This document shows positions 26,081 to 36,651 of a DNA stretch of 64,000 nt, piece by piece. The position numbers and the translations under genes were made by a program. The notes beneath the pieces are model-generated. The model did no database searches and was not told the DNA's origin. It saw nothing but the letters and a program-made list of their open reading frames with translations. Each line of letters starts with the position of its first letter. The first letter of the stretch is position 1. Origin of the DNA: Psychrobacter okhotskensis (lineage in GTDB: Bacteria; Pseudomonadota; Gammaproteobacteria; Pseudomonadales; Moraxellaceae); NCBI RefSeq assembly GCF_013248965.1, contig NZ_JABRVQ010000011.1, forward strand, positions 1 through 64,000, read 5' to 3'.

Positions 26081-26953
26081 TTAGCGACGTTTTTGCAGAT
26101 GCTTAGCATTGGGCAGTACTTGTTTTTCGCTTAGGTATTTCCAATAGCGCTGCGGCAAATATTGCTTATGCAAACGCGGGTTTTTACGCTCTTTGATATT
26201 GACGTTGGTAAAGTAACCCTGCCAAAATCTTTGATAGCGCTGCTCATCAGGACTATGAATGCTGGCAGGATTACGCAGTACTGCATCATCAAGGTCAGTA
26301 ATCGTTTGCAGGGCAGCGGGGCGTTTGGGCGTGCTTTGGCTTTTGTCATAATAAATACCATAATTACGAGTCAAATCATAAATCGCCCAGTGTTGGTCTT
26401 GGTAGCGCTGACGAAAATGCTCACCAATCAATGGCAAAACATTAAAGTCAGGCTCAACGCGGGCAAAGTAAATGTCGTCAGTGGTATGCTCAAAGCGCAC
26501 AAAGGCTTCCATACGATGCTTCTCACGACCGACCGATTTGACGGTTTGTACCAGCTCCAAGACATTTAGGTTACCCAAATCTTCCATAATAGGGCGGCTA
26601 GGGTAGTCAATGGCATATTTAACCACTTGAAATAAAGTGGTGCCGATGTTGTCTTTTTCAGATAAAAACCCCCAAAGCAAGTTACGCATGCCCGAGCGAC
26701 CTAATAGCTTATTTAACTTGGTTAGTACCCGTTCGGCTTTATCTTCATCAGTGGCAACACTTGTCGCTTGTGAGATTAATGACGGTACATAACAATCCTC
26801 AGCAATTATCTGTAAGGATGCATCGTCCTGTAACTTATTAGCATAGACATAAAAAACGGCACTCAGCCAACCTTCAAAACTTGGCTCATAAAGCACAATA
26901 CTGGGCATTAAGTGACCGACAGAATACGTTATGTGTTGAGCAAGTATCGACAT
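26081..26953 (-). CDS. TIGR03915 family putative DNA repair protein (DUF4130)
   Basis: 290 residues with the recognisable YEPSFEGWLSAVFYVYANK near the start and FWQGYFTNVNIKERKNPRLHKQYLPQRYWKYL near the end. The family is almost always paired with a radical-SAM partner, as here. The biochemistry is unproved; a role in DNA modification or repair is the accepted guess. A TAGGATAG ribosome site precedes the ATG. Confidence 0.85.
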   Translation of the reverse strand: MSILAQHITYSVGHLMPSIVLYEPSFEGWLSAVFYVYANKLQDDASLQIIAEDCYVPSLISQATSVATDEDKAERVLTKLNKLLGRSGMRNLLWGFLSEKDNIGTTLFQVVKYAIDYPSRPIMEDLGNLNVLELVQTVKSVGREKHRMEAFVRFEHTTDDIYFARVEPDFNVLPLIGEHFRQRYQDQHWAIYDLTRNYGIYYDKSQSTPKRPAALQTITDLDDAVLRNPASIHSPDEQRYQRFWQGYFTNVNIKERKNPRLHKQYLPQRYWKYLSEKQVLPNAKHLQKRR

Positions 26954-27032
26954 TGTCTATCCTAAGATAACTCTAAAAATGTTATGGCTGATTTTAAAGA
27001 CAGTTTTTCTAAATACTCGTTCTAAATGGTTT

Positions 27033-28301
27033 TTAAAATAGCGCCAATTGACCACTACGTTGATCTTTATACTTGGTCTGCGTTTGCGCCAGTACATATT
27101 GGCGGAAGTTATCACGGGTTAAATGCGCTAAATGTTCATTCTTACCCGTTATTGCAATAAAGTATTTGGCACGGTTAACCGCTGCGCCCATCTTTTTTAG
27201 ATGATAAAGCGTTAACTGATTAAACTTGCGCGCTTTCACTATCTTTTTGGCCGTTTTGGTACCAATACCTGGGATGCGTACAATCATCTCGTAGCTCGCT
27301 GTCTGAATATTGACCGGGAAATGCTCACGGTGGCGGATTGCCCAAGCAAGCTTTGGATCACAGTCCAAATCTAAGAACGGCGAGTCAGGTTCAACGATTT
27401 CATGCGCGCCAAAACCATAAAAACGCATCAGCCAATCCGCTTGATAAAGGCGGTTTTCACGTATCATCGGCACGGGCGTTCCAATCGCTGGCAAGCGGCT
27501 GTCGGACAACATCGGTACATAGCCAGAGTAGTAAACGCGTTTTAAATCATACTGTTTATAAAAATGACTCGATAGCTGAATTACTTGCAAGTCAGTCTCG
27601 TTACTCGCGCCAACAATCATTTGACTGGTTTGACCTGCTGGCACAAATTTTGGTGCTTTCTTATGGGTTTTACGGCTCTCTTTTATCGTAATAATTTCAG
27701 TTTTAACGGTTTCCATTGGTGCTTTTAATTCATCATGCGACTTCTCTGGTGCCAATAAAGCTAAGCCAGATATCGTTGGAATCTCGATATTAACACTAAG
27801 GCGGTCAGCATAAAGACCAGCTTCTAACAACAACTCTTTTGATGCACCCGGAATGGTCTTTAAATGGATATAGCCATTAAAGCGTTCACGTGTCCGCAAT
27901 ATCTTGGCGACCTCAACCAGTCGCTCCATCGTATAATCGCCACTTTTAAAAATACCTGAGCTGAGAAACAGCCCTTCGATATAGTTACGACGATAAAACT
28001 GCATGGTTAAATCAACGACTTCCTCGACGCTAAAAGCAGCGCGTGGGGTGTCATTGCTTTTGCGCGACGTACAATAAGCACAGTCGTAAATACAGTGATT
28101 GGTTAAGAGGATTTTTAACAAGCTGACGCAGCGACCATCTTCAGTATAGCTGTGACAAATACCAGTTGCAGAAGCATCGCCCAGACCACCGCCTTGGTTT
28201 TTGCGCGTACCAGCGGAGGATGAGCAAGAAACATCATATTTAGCAGCATCCGCTAAAATATTGAGCTTGCCTTGTAGTCGTTCATAATTGATGGTGGCCA
28301 T
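27033..28301 (-). CDS. putative DNA modification/repair radical SAM protein (TIGR03916)
   Basis: 422 residues. The 4Fe-4S motif C-x3-C-x2-C is Cys70, Cys74 and Cys77 (CIYDCAYC), inside a SplB-like TIM-barrel. A C-terminal helix-hairpin-helix (VRIPGIGTKTAKKIVKARKF) suits DNA binding. It lies upstream of its usual TIGR03915 partner on the same strand, about 80 bases apart, so the two should be co-expressed. The lesion or base that it acts on is unknown. Confidence 0.9.
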   Translation of the reverse strand: MATINYERLQGKLNILADAAKYDVSCSSSAGTRKNQGGGLGDASATGICHSYTEDGRCVSLLKILLTNHCIYDCAYCTSRKSNDTPRAAFSVEEVVDLTMQFYRRNYIEGLFLSSGIFKSGDYTMERLVEVAKILRTRERFNGYIHLKTIPGASKELLLEAGLYADRLSVNIEIPTISGLALLAPEKSHDELKAPMETVKTEIITIKESRKTHKKAPKFVPAGQTSQMIVGASNETDLQVIQLSSHFYKQYDLKRVYYSGYVPMLSDSRLPAIGTPVPMIRENRLYQADWLMRFYGFGAHEIVEPDSPFLDLDCDPKLAWAIRHREHFPVNIQTASYEMIVRIPGIGTKTAKKIVKARKFNQLTLYHLKKMGAAVNRAKYFIAITGKNEHLAHLTRDNFRQYVLAQTQTKYKDQRSGQLALF

Positions 28302-28420
28302 AAGATTACCAATTCATTTATTGGCTATTATTTTAGCAAACTGTCTTGTAAGTCACTGTAATTATTGAAGAAATATTGATTTCATGCGACAACTGTTGTC
28401 GTGCTATTTATGAAGTTTTT

Positions 28421-29035
28421 TTAATTATGAGAGTAGGGATTAGGCAACGTTTGAACCACTTCTTCTGAGAAGTATTCTTTGACAATGAGACGTCCTTTTT
28501 TATCAAACTCGACGTTGTACTTGGGGTAAGCTGCAAAAGCGTCTGGGTCATAGGTCGAAGGAAAATCGATTTCTTTATCTGAAAAAAATCGGCTAGCCGT
28601 CCATAATTGTTTATCATTATTATATCTAACGCTACACCGACTGTTTAGGTCAAAGGTGAAATAACGGCCAAAGTATTGCTCCTTGCCGCCACGACCAAAT
28701 AGCATGTTAGCACCGCACGGATTGCCACAGCCGATATAGACATGATAAGTATCTTTATCGATTCTTTTGAGCGAAGTATGGTCCCAGCCGTAGCCACCCA
28801 TGTCATCCATAAGCACAGTTTCTATCACTTCGCCATTATTTAACGTTTCGCTTTTAAGGATATAACCATCATCGCAATATTCATGACCGTCTTTACTCAT
28901 ATAGGCAGTACAAATTTTCGACATATAAAATCTAGCGTCAAATTTTGGTTCGGCAGCTTCAGCCCAAGATATAGAGCTAAAAATACAGCCATAAATAATA
29001 AAAACCAATGTATAGAAAGGAGTAAATTTATACAT
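28421..29035 (-). CDS. hypothetical exported protein
   Basis: About 204 residues. A signal peptide MYKFTPFYTLVFIIYGCIFS with likely cleavage after SWA or AEA makes it periplasmic or outer-membrane. The mature part has two Cys pairs (ICTAY/EYCDDGY and IGCGNPCGANM) that could form disulfides. No family is recognised. The ORF is open to 29074, but the signal peptide starts at 29035. Confidence 0.65.
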   Translation of the reverse strand: MYKFTPFYTLVFIIYGCIFSSISWAEAAEPKFDARFYMSKICTAYMSKDGHEYCDDGYILKSETLNNGEVIETVLMDDMGGYGWDHTSLKRIDKDTYHVYIGCGNPCGANMLFGRGGKEQYFGRYFTFDLNSRCSVRYNNDKQLWTASRFFSDKEIDFPSTYDPDAFAAYPKYNVEFDKKGRLIVKEYFSEEVVQTLPNPYSHN

Positions 29036-29116
29036 GTAAATAATGACCGGATATTTGTTTTGAGTTAATAGCACTATAGCAAAAGGTTGGTTGTTAAGGA
29101 ATAAGGTACACTCATC

Positions 29117-29159
29117 AAAAAGGTCTTGCTGACTAAGAAATTAGCCGGCAAGACCTTTT
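29117..29159 (-). terminator. terminator after the DUF11-like gene
   Basis: AAAAGGTCTTGC / GCAAGACCTTTT hairpin, usable in both directions, 61 bases past the end of the minus-strand gene at 29220. Confidence 0.85.
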
Positions 29160-29219
29160 ACTAATTTTAAGATTTATTAAATAACAATATTTTCAAATAT
29201 AAACTTTCAAATCTAACTT

Positions 29220-30188
29220 TTACTGAACCTTCGCACGTATAACAACCGTTTGCGGTGCGTTAGCAGGAAGATCTACCAAGTTCCATTTGAGTCCAGAGTA
29301 ATTTTCCGTGATGACTACAGTATTGCCAACTTGTTGGATAGCCTGATAACTGTCGCCGCCTGTTGTCGCAAGCGTTGGTAGTGGGCTATTCAATGATACC
29401 AATTGCACGCCATTTGGCAGTGACACCATGGCATTGATGTCAGTGACGGGTTGTGCCGTGGTATTGGTATAAGTGGTGTGGTATTCGATGATGTCGCCAG
29501 GTGCGATATGGTTCGCAGGTACAGCCACTTCGCGACCATCTTTGTTTTTTAATATTTTCATCACTTTGGTTTGTGCATTCACCACGTCAGGCGTACTAAA
29601 GGTCGGGGTCAGTTGCAGAGCATCTAAAGACGTAGATACAATTTGCGTCGTTGCAGGTTGGCTCGTTACTACGGTGGTCGTTGGTGTATTGATGACTGGC
29701 AATTGGGTAGCCGTCGTCACAGGCAATACTTGCGTCACGCTAGTCGTCGGCACAGCTATGACATCAACTTTGCTTGTTTGATCGGTCATCTGGTTAGTCA
29801 CAGGTACGCTCGTAACCGTGGTGCTGCTTTGGGTGACGACCGTATTGCTCGCACCATTACTGGCTACTTGGCGAACCGTATAGCGAGGAACGTTAGTTAC
29901 TTGAGTCACAGCATAAGGCATGCCGTCTTGCATAGTGATGCCGTGTGGTGTCGCTGTAATGGTCGCAGTTTTACCGTCAGAATACTGCTCAACGACGGTA
30001 GTGCTACTACCAGCAGACGAAGTGATGGCGATTTCAGGCGCAGCATGTGCGGTAGATACCGTCAATAAAGCGCCTGCTAAGATTGTTGGAATAGCAGTGC
30101 TTATCATGCTTTTTTTGATGAGGCTGTGCTGGGTAAACGCCTTCTTATTTATAGTCAGTAACGCTGGCATATCGATGTGTATGGTCAT
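29220..30188 (-). CDS. exported Thr/Val-rich protein with DUF11-like C-terminal domain
   Basis: About 322 residues. The N-region is unusually long: about 30 residues precede the hydrophobic core TAIPTILAGALLTVSTAHA, with cleavage before APEIAI. A middle stretch rich in Thr, Val and Ser (100-210) is probably extended. The C-terminal 90 residues (VAPGDIIEYHTTYTNTT-like start; IKWNLVDLP-like end) resemble a DUF11 beta-sandwich of surface proteins. AAAGGAATCT before 30188 decides the start. The preceding leader contains a promoter and terminator. Confidence 0.75.
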   Translation of the reverse strand: MTIHIDMPALLTINKKAFTQHSLIKKSMISTAIPTILAGALLTVSTAHAAPEIAITSSAGSSTTVVEQYSDGKTATITATPHGITMQDGMPYAVTQVTNVPRYTVRQVASNGASNTVVTQSSTTVTSVPVTNQMTDQTSKVDVIAVPTTSVTQVLPVTTATQLPVINTPTTTVVTSQPATTQIVSTSLDALQLTPTFSTPDVVNAQTKVMKILKNKDGREVAVPANHIAPGDIIEYHTTYTNTTAQPVTDINAMVSLPNGVQLVSLNSPLPTLATTGGDSYQAIQQVGNTVVITENYSGLKWNLVDLPANAPQTVVIRAKVQ

Positions 30189-30280
30189 AATAGATTCCTT
30201 TAAAATAACAGTAAATAAAGCCGCTAATGTAGTAGCAGAAAGCAAAGCGTAAAAAATAACGCTTAGAAAACAACACCTAG

Positions 30281-30332
30281 AAAAGAAAAACCCCCGTCAA
30301 ATGAGCATGTAAACCATGTCAAATAACGAGGG
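30281..30332 (-). terminator. terminator-like hairpin in the leader of the DUF11-like gene
   Basis: On the minus strand CCCTCGT pairs with ACGGGGG (one G-U) around an inner ACATG/CATG element. TTTTTCTTTT follows directly. Confidence 0.75.
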
Positions 30333-30404
30333 TAAAGATACTAATGATAGCCAACGTTCGCTATCTCTCCATCATTATTTTAGTCAGTTGCTAAGCACTG
30401 ATGT
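30284..30404 (-). ncRNA. candidate small RNA or attenuated leader
   Basis: A promoter at 30412-30440 and a strong terminator at 30281-30332 enclose about 120 bases without a useful ORF. The segment contains the hairpins CAGT/ACTG and GATAGC/GCTATC. It is either a free small RNA or the terminated form of the leader of the exported-protein gene at 30188. Confidence 0.45.
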
Positions 30405-30411
30405 CTAATGT

Positions 30412-30440
30412 TTATAATGAGACACTTGTAATAGTCACAA
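30412..30440 (-). promoter_or_regulatory. sigma70 promoter of the leader or sRNA
   Basis: On the minus strand TTGTGA (30440-30435) and TTATAA (30417-30412) are spaced by 17 bases. Confidence 0.6.
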
Positions 30441-30672
30441 GGCTCAGCATCTATACTCGAGAAATTATGCGCTAAAACAAACAGACTAAAAAAGCAGCGT
30501 TGTGTAACTTCTGCTCTATTCATAATGAGGTTGTGTACTACTTTCTACGCTCATTTGCTAGGCGAATTGCCAGCTGATTCGCGTTAAGATACTTCTGTTA
30601 TCAAAAGCTTTTTCTTTATCAAAGAATTGCTATCAAAGGCTTTCTATCCAGATATTTCTCAAATCAGGAAAA

Positions 30673-31149
30673 TTAATCGTAAATCACTTTCATGATTTCG
30701 TATTCGACCATGCCTTTTGGCGTTTCAATACGTGCTTCATCGCCTTCAGACTTACCAATCAAACCACGTGCGATCGGTGAATTGACTGAGATTTTACCCG
30801 CTTTAAAGTCCGCTTCATCATCACCAACGATTTTGTATTGTTTTTCTTCTCCGGTGTCCATGTTTTCGATAACGACGCTCACGCCGAATATCACACGACC
30901 ATCTTTTGGTAATGTTGCAGGATCAATCACTTGCGCGCCGCCAAGTTTGGCTTCGATATCACGGATACGCGCTTCACAAAAACCTTGCTGTTCGCGAGCA
31001 GCATGATATTCAGCATTTTCTTTTAAGTCGCCATGTTCACGAGCTTCAGCGATAGAAGCGGTGATGCGTGGACGGTCGACACTTTTTAACTGTTTTAGTT
31101 CGGCTTCTAAAGCCGCGTGTCCTTGCGGAGTCATGGGATAACGTTGCAT
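30673..31149 (-). CDS. greA: transcription elongation factor GreA
   Basis: Rescues backtracked RNA polymerase by stimulating transcript cleavage. The 158-residue product has the usual length, an N-terminal coiled coil with the acidic tip ([18 protein letters not shown]) and the C-terminal FKBP-like domain ([19 protein letters not shown]). AAGGAAAAAAT precedes the ATG. The 361-base gap upstream contains the carB terminator and an AACACCA/TGGTGTT inverted repeat in the probable greA leader. Confidence 0.97.
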   Translation of the reverse strand: MQRYPMTPQGHAALEAELKQLKSVDRPRITASIAEAREHGDLKENAEYHAAREQQGFCEARIRDIEAKLGGAQVIDPATLPKDGRVIFGVSVVIENMDTGEEKQYKIVGDDEADFKAGKISVNSPIARGLIGKSEGDEARIETPKGMVEYEIMKVIYD

Positions 31150-31340
31150 ATTTTTTCCTTAAACCAATAACACCACACCACCTCCTACTCTTGGTGAATA
31201 GTGAGATGGTGTTGGCGTTATTATTATAATGTAATGGGTTTGAAATATAAAAGGGTGATGTTAAGCGTGCTTAACAAGTAAATTGGTTGTCACTTATAAA
31301 TCATTAATTTTAAACCTATACGTATTTAAGCTTACGTAAT

Positions 31341-31376
31341 AAAAAGCATAGTCGCAGTTTAGCCACTATGCTTTTT
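31341..31376 (-). terminator. terminator downstream of carB
   Basis: AAAAAGCATAGT / ACTATGCTTTTT hairpin, 135 bases past the carB stop and usable in both directions. Confidence 0.8.
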
Positions 31377-31510
31377 GGGTCTGTCATGTTGCTTTTTGAG
31401 TCTACCCTGTTAAAGGTATCGTTTTTAAGCACTGCTGTCGTGTCAAAATAATTAATCAGTCTCGAATAGGCCTTTGATGAAGCCTAACGGTTATGCTTAA
31501 TCTACTGAAA

Positions 31511-34500
31511 TTATTCAGCCACGTCAATAGTCTTTGCTTGCTCATGCAAATCTTGTAATTTATATACATCAAACGGTAAGTCGATGGCATAAGATTTACA
31601 CACTGCATCTGCCGCCCCTAAGGTGGTGACGTAGAATACTTTGCCTTGTAAGGCGCTGCGGCGGATAGAGAATGAATCCTCTTGTGCCTGTTTGCCTTCA
31701 GTAGTATTGATAATAAGGTCAATCTTGCCATTTTTCAAGGCGTCAACGATATGCGGGCGACCTTCGGTGACTTTGTTGATTTGCTTACATTCGATACCAT
31801 TCTGAGCCAAGACTTCTTGCGTACCAGTAGTGGCGACGATGTTAAAGCCAAAGTCCGCTAGCTGACGGGCGATAGGGGCGATTTGTGTTTTATCACTATC
31901 ACGTACCGAGATAAAGACCGTTTTGCTTTCGCCCTCAACAGGTAGACCGGGCAGGCGCTCATTACTACCGATGACGGCTTTATAGAATGCTTCGCCAAAG
32001 GTTTTACCAACGCCCATGACTTCACCGGTTGATTTCATCTCAGGACTCAAGATTGGGTCAACACCAGGGAATTTAGCAAAGGGGAATACTGCTTCTTTAA
32101 CCGCGAAGAATGCAGGAACGATTTCAGTAGTAAAGCCTTGGTCTTTAAGCGATGTGCCAGCCATACAGCGCGCCGCGATTTGTGCTAGTGAAGTACCAAT
32201 ACATTTAGAGACGAAAGGCACTGTACGGGCTGCACGTGGGTTTACTTCCAAGATATAAACGGTTTCGCCTTTTACCGCAAACTGGACGTTCATCAAACCA
32301 ATAACGCCCAGCTCTTTTGCCATCGCAACGGTTTGCGCGCGCATGACATCGCATAATTCTTTAGATAGTGAGTAGGGCGGCAATGAACATGCTGAGTCAC
32401 CAGAGTGGACGCCCGCTTGTTCGATATGCTGCATGATACCGCCAATCACAACGTCAGTACCGTCGCTAACACAATCTACATCGACTTCAATGGCATCGTC
32501 TAAGAAGCGGTCAAGTAAGACTGGCGCTTCGTTGGAAGCTTGTACCGCGGTGCGTAAGTAATGTCTTAGCTCGTCTTCGTTATAAACAATCTCCATCGCG
32601 CGACCACCGAGCACATAAGATGGGCGTACCACCAGCGGGTAACCAACGTCTTTCGCTTTAACCAAGCCATCTTCTAAGCTCGTGGCCAATGCATTGGTTG
32701 GTTGCACAAGGTTTAATTGCTGAATCATATGCTGGAAGCGTTCACGGTCTTCAGCGCGGTCAATCGCATCAGGGCTGGTACCGATGATTTTGACGCCAGA
32801 GGCCTCAAGAGCGCGGGCTAGTTTCAATGGTGTTTGACCACCGAACTGAACAATCACGCCATCTGGATTTTCGATACGAACGATCTCTAACACGTCTTCT
32901 AACGTGATTGGCTCAAAGTATAGACGGTCAGAAGTGTCATAATCGGTTGAAACCGTTTCAGGGTTACAGTTGACCATGATGGTCTCGTAACCATCTTCAC
33001 GCATGGCAAGCGCTGCATGTACACAGCAGTAGTCAAACTCAATACCTTGGCCGATACGGTTAGGGCCACCGCCGATAACCATGATTTTCTTTTTGTCTGT
33101 TGGGTTTGCTTCACATTCGCTATCGTAGGTCGAGTACATATAAGCCGTGCTAGTAGCAAACTCTGCTGCACAGGTATCTACACGCTTATAGACTGGATAG
33201 ACGTTTAGATCCCAGCGCTTTTTGCGTAGCTGCTTCTGTGAGATACCAAGCAGTTTAGCCAAGCGCAAATCTGATAAGCCTTTACGTTTAAAGCTACGTA
33301 AATTTTTCTCGTTCAAGCCGCCAAAACCAAGTGATTTTACGGTGGCTTCTGTTTTAACGATATCTTCGATCTGTACCAAGAACCATGGGTCAATCTTGGT
33401 AAAGTTAAACACTTCATCGACACTCATACCGACGCGGAATGCATCTGCAACGTAGTAGATACGCTCAGGTGTTGGAATGGTTAGACGGTTGATGATTTCG
33501 CTACGCGCTTTTTCAATGCTTACTTTTGATAAGTCAATTTGCTCATCAAAACCATCATTGCCAGTTTCCATACCGCGTAAGGCTTTTTGCATCGACTCTT
33601 GGAAGTTACGACCGATCGCCATCACCTCACCGACTGACTTCATTTGCGTTGATAAAACACTATCGGCTTGCGGGAACTTCTCAAAGTTAAAACGAGGTAT
33701 CTTGGTCACAACATAATCAAGCGCAGGCTCAAAGCTGGCTGGCGTTTTGCCACCCGTGATGTCGTTTTGCAATTCGTCTAGCGTATAACCAATAGCCAGT
33801 TTTGCTGCGATTTTGGCAATCGGGAAACCAGTGGCTTTTGAGGCTAGGGCAGACGAACGTGATACACGTGGGTTCATCTCGATGACGACCATACGACCAG
33901 TATCAGGGTTGATACCGAACTGGACGTTTGAGCCGCCCGTTTCTACACCAATCTCACGCAGTACTGCTAATGAAGCATTACGCATGATTTGGTATTCTTT
34001 GTCGGTCAGCGTTTGTGCTGGAGCTACGGTGATTGAGTCGCCGGTATGCACGCCCATTGGATCAAAGTTTTCGATGGCACAGATGATGATGCAGTTGTCG
34101 TTTTTGTCACGAACCACTTCCATCTCATATTCTTTCCAACCAATTAAAGATTCATCAATCAGCAATTGATGGTTCGGTGACAAGTCAAAGCCGCGCTCAC
34201 AGATTTCGATAAACTCGTCGCGGTTATAAGCGATACCGCCACCTGAGCCGCCCATGGTGAATGACGGACGAATGATACAGGGGTAGCCCATTTTTTCTTG
34301 AGTAGCAAAGGCCTCTTCCATGGTCTCAGCCGTTTCAGCACGTGGGCACTCAAGGCCAATACGCTTCATGGCTTGGTCAAACAGCTCGCGGTCTTCTGCC
34401 ATCTCGATTGAATCTTTGGTCGCGCCAATCAGCTCACAGTTGTATTTGGTCAGTACGCCATGCTTATCTAATTCTAGCGCACAGTTTAGTGCAGTCTGTC

Positions 34501-34774
34501 CGCCCATCGTTGGCAAGATAGCATCAGGACGTTCTTTGGCAATGATTTGCTCAACCGTCTGCCAAGTAATTGGCTCGATATACGTCGCATCCGCCATGGT
34601 AGGATCGGTCATGATGGTCGCAGGGTTTGAGTTGACCAAAATGACGCGGTAGCCTTCTTCTTTTAGCGCTTTACACGCCTGCGCGCCTGAATAGTCAAAC
34701 TCACACGCTTGACCGATGACGATAGGGCCTGCGCCAATGATAAGAATGCTTTTTATGTCGGTACGTTTTGGCAT
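31511..34774 (-). CDS. carB: carbamoyl-phosphate synthase large subunit
   Basis: Makes carbamoyl phosphate from bicarbonate, ammonia (delivered by CarA) and two ATP, for pyrimidine and arginine synthesis. At 1087 residues it is full length. Two homologous ATP-grasp halves are visible ([16 protein letters not shown] in the first, [16 protein letters not shown] in the second), each preceded by a GPIVIGQ- or GPNRIGQ-type start, plus a C-terminal MGS-like allosteric domain. Unusually, two unrelated genes separate it from carA. Confidence 0.98.
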   Translation of the reverse strand: MPKRTDIKSILIIGAGPIVIGQACEFDYSGAQACKALKEEGYRVILVNSNPATIMTDPTMADATYIEPITWQTVEQIIAKERPDAILPTMGGQTALNCALELDKHGVLTKYNCELIGATKDSIEMAEDRELFDQAMKRIGLECPRAETAETMEEAFATQEKMGYPCIIRPSFTMGGSGGGIAYNRDEFIEICERGFDLSPNHQLLIDESLIGWKEYEMEVVRDKNDNCIIICAIENFDPMGVHTGDSITVAPAQTLTDKEYQIMRNASLAVLREIGVETGGSNVQFGINPDTGRMVVIEMNPRVSRSSALASKATGFPIAKIAAKLAIGYTLDELQNDITGGKTPASFEPALDYVVTKIPRFNFEKFPQADSVLSTQMKSVGEVMAIGRNFQESMQKALRGMETGNDGFDEQIDLSKVSIEKARSEIINRLTIPTPERIYYVADAFRVGMSVDEVFNFTKIDPWFLVQIEDIVKTEATVKSLGFGGLNEKNLRSFKRKGLSDLRLAKLLGISQKQLRKKRWDLNVYPVYKRVDTCAAEFATSTAYMYSTYDSECEANPTDKKKIMVIGGGPNRIGQGIEFDYCCVHAALAMREDGYETIMVNCNPETVSTDYDTSDRLYFEPITLEDVLEIVRIENPDGVIVQFGGQTPLKLARALEASGVKIIGTSPDAIDRAEDRERFQHMIQQLNLVQPTNALATSLEDGLVKAKDVGYPLVVRPSYVLGGRAMEIVYNEDELRHYLRTAVQASNEAPVLLDRFLDDAIEVDVDCVSDGTDVVIGGIMQHIEQAGVHSGDSACSLPPYSLSKELCDVMRAQTVAMAKELGVIGLMNVQFAVKGETVYILEVNPRAARTVPFVSKCIGTSLAQIAARCMAGTSLKDQGFTTEIVPAFFAVKEAVFPFAKFPGVDPILSPEMKSTGEVMGVGKTFGEAFYKAVIGSNERLPGLPVEGESKTVFISVRDSDKTQIAPIARQLADFGFNIVATTGTQEVLAQNGIECKQINKVTEGRPHIVDALKNGKIDLIINTTEGKQAQEDSFSIRRSALQGKVFYVTTLGAADAVCKSYAIDLPFDVYKLQDLHEQAKTIDVAE

Positions 34775-35011
34775 AATGTTTTTAAGTCCTATTTTGGCGG
34801 GTTGGGATTTATTAAATATTTAAAGAAACTTTAGAGAAATATAATTTTTGATACAGCAGTAGCTTAGTTCTATTAACGAGTGGAAATTCCTATCGAATTT
34901 TAGGGGCTATCTTCCTAAAGCTACTTCTAAGCTAAACAGGTAAACGCTTCGCATAAGTATATATTTAGTTAGATTATAGGCAATTCTCAAAGTGCTGCTC
35001 GACTGATATTG

Positions 35012-35797
35012 CTAATTAATCCGTTTTTGCATAATTCCTCTAGTCAGATATCCGCAAGTCATATAATTAGCATATATAAATAAAGGCATCACAGGCTCAC
35101 CACTTCTTTCTCCAACTTTTAGATTGGTCAATTCTTTAAGCTCTTTATAATCTGCTGAGTTGAGGAAATCTTCATAGGCGCCTTCAAGGCCTTGCTGCTT
35201 TAATTTATAATCAAAATCACTATCTAAGTCGTTGACATCACCTATTTGAGATGCCATTACAAGATCGTCTATAAAAAAGTGGTTTAGCATGGTTATACCA
35301 TCTTGCACCTCTGCAATAGAGTGATCATCAACATATTCGTAGGAAAAATACTGAGCAAATCTTTTATATCTTGAAGGTTGATTGGCGTACGTTAGGCATT
35401 GAGCCATTATTTTTTCTTCGTCTGCAAGGTTTCCAGTATTTAAAGCCTGACTGTAAGTCTCATATTGTTTAGTTATTCCAGCCACATCTTGATCAAAGGC
35501 ATAGTTGTAAAAAGCGATAGGGTACAAATTGTAAACACGCTCGAGTATAGACTCAGCCAGTTGTACTTTATCAAAATTTAAATCGGGCAGTGAAAACTCG
35601 CTATACATTTCGGCATCAAGATCATCGCCATATTTCGCAACGAATTGATTGTATTCACTATTATCCGACAAGCTAGTAACTGCAGCAACTGTATTAATCT
35701 GTGCGTGAACCGATGATGTCGCCATGACTAACGCTAAAGGTAAGCAAAGTGATCGAATTTTAATTGATATACTTTTTATCATTTTACTATTCATCAT
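35012..35797 (-). CDS. hypothetical exported protein between carA and carB (II)
   Basis: 261 residues: signal peptide (SLCLPLALVMATSSVHA, cleavage before QINTV), then an acidic, Tyr-rich helical body with one Cys pair candidate. No family is recognised. AAGGTTGAAGC precedes the ATG. It lies 38 bases after the other hypothetical gene and on the strand of carA and carB, so it is probably carried on the same transcript. Base composition is AT-richer than in the car genes, which suggests insertion into the operon. Confidence 0.7.
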   Translation of the reverse strand: MMNSKMIKSISIKIRSLCLPLALVMATSSVHAQINTVAAVTSLSDNSEYNQFVAKYGDDLDAEMYSEFSLPDLNFDKVQLAESILERVYNLYPIAFYNYAFDQDVAGITKQYETYSQALNTGNLADEEKIMAQCLTYANQPSRYKRFAQYFSYEYVDDHSIAEVQDGITMLNHFFIDDLVMASQIGDVNDLDSDFDYKLKQQGLEGAYEDFLNSADYKELKELTNLKVGERSGEPVMPLFIYANYMTCGYLTRGIMQKRIN

Positions 35798-35835
35798 GCT
35801 TCAACCTTTTGAGTTAGTGACTAACAGTATTAAAA

Positions 35836-36651
35836 CTAAGATGTAACTTTCCTAAAAAAACCATCTTTGAACTGATACTTAATCAGACGGTTGGTCAGCT
35901 CACCGTATATGTATTCCTCTGACTCAATCACGACAGGAAAGCTGATGACTTTATCCTTAGGCTCATAATGAAAGAACGGCATTTTTATAGGGCCATTTGG
36001 AGAATGAGCACTATACTCAAATCCAAGCGTATTAGTCGTTCTTGATGAAGTTTGAATGATATTAGGATAAATAAGCTTATCACCTTCAATTTCGTAGAGA
36101 TTAATAGATTCGCTACGAGCAATATTTGAATAAATACCGCGCTCAATAAGCATATAGATCGTTTTTTCACTGTCTTTTTCATCAGGCAGTTTGATAGTTT
36201 TCACTGCCATAACATCACGGTTTATGGCATTAGTTAATATATGATCTGTCTGTTCACTTTGAAACTGAATCAAACCATTAAAGTGGTGCATAGTACCGCC
36301 ATTAAGCTCATCCCAAGATAGCGTGCGAAACTTGCCATCAGCTGAAGTATTAACGTTTATGCCTACTTTTTTAGCCTGATCAAGATCACATGCTATACCA
36401 TCAGGCGCCACCGTATAATCGGCGACTGCGTCATAGAAATCTTTGGTGGCCTTATCAAAATTATTATCATCATGTTTTCCATAATAACTTGAACTCTCAG
36501 CCATCGACTTATAATACGCTGCTAAGTTTTTATCAATCGTTGTACATGAATCCGCTACGGCAGCTTGACTAGCAGCAATCGATAGAGCAAAAGTAATAAC
36601 CGTATAGCTTAAAAAACGAAATCGTAATTTACGGTTATTACTTCTCATCAT
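35836..36651 (-). CDS. hypothetical exported protein between carA and carB (I)
   Basis: 271 residues: signal peptide (RFLSYTVITFALSIAASQAAVA, cleavage before DSCTT), then an unrecognised domain with motifs YYGKHDDNNFDKATKDFYDA and FHYEPKDKVISFPVVI. Its ATG follows the carA stop without a spacer (TAAATG), with GAAGG in the end of carA as ribosome site, so translation is coupled to carA. The function is unknown and no link to carbamoyl phosphate is evident. Confidence 0.7.
   Translation of the reverse strand: MMRSNNRKLRFRFLSYTVITFALSIAASQAAVADSCTTIDKNLAAYYKSMAESSSYYGKHDDNNFDKATKDFYDAVADYTVAPDGIACDLDQAKKVGINVNTSADGKFRTLSWDELNGGTMHHFNGLIQFQSEQTDHILTNAINRDVMAVKTIKLPDEKDSEKTIYMLIERGIYSNIARSESINLYEIEGDKLIYPNIIQTSSRTTNTLGFEYSAHSPNGPIKMPFFHYEPKDKVISFPVVIESEEYIYGELTNRLIKYQFKDGFFRKVTS

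Noticed and set aside
29643..30068. 141-codon ORF antisense to the Thr/Val-rich exported protein
   Set aside because: Low-complexity shadow of the repetitive coding strand.
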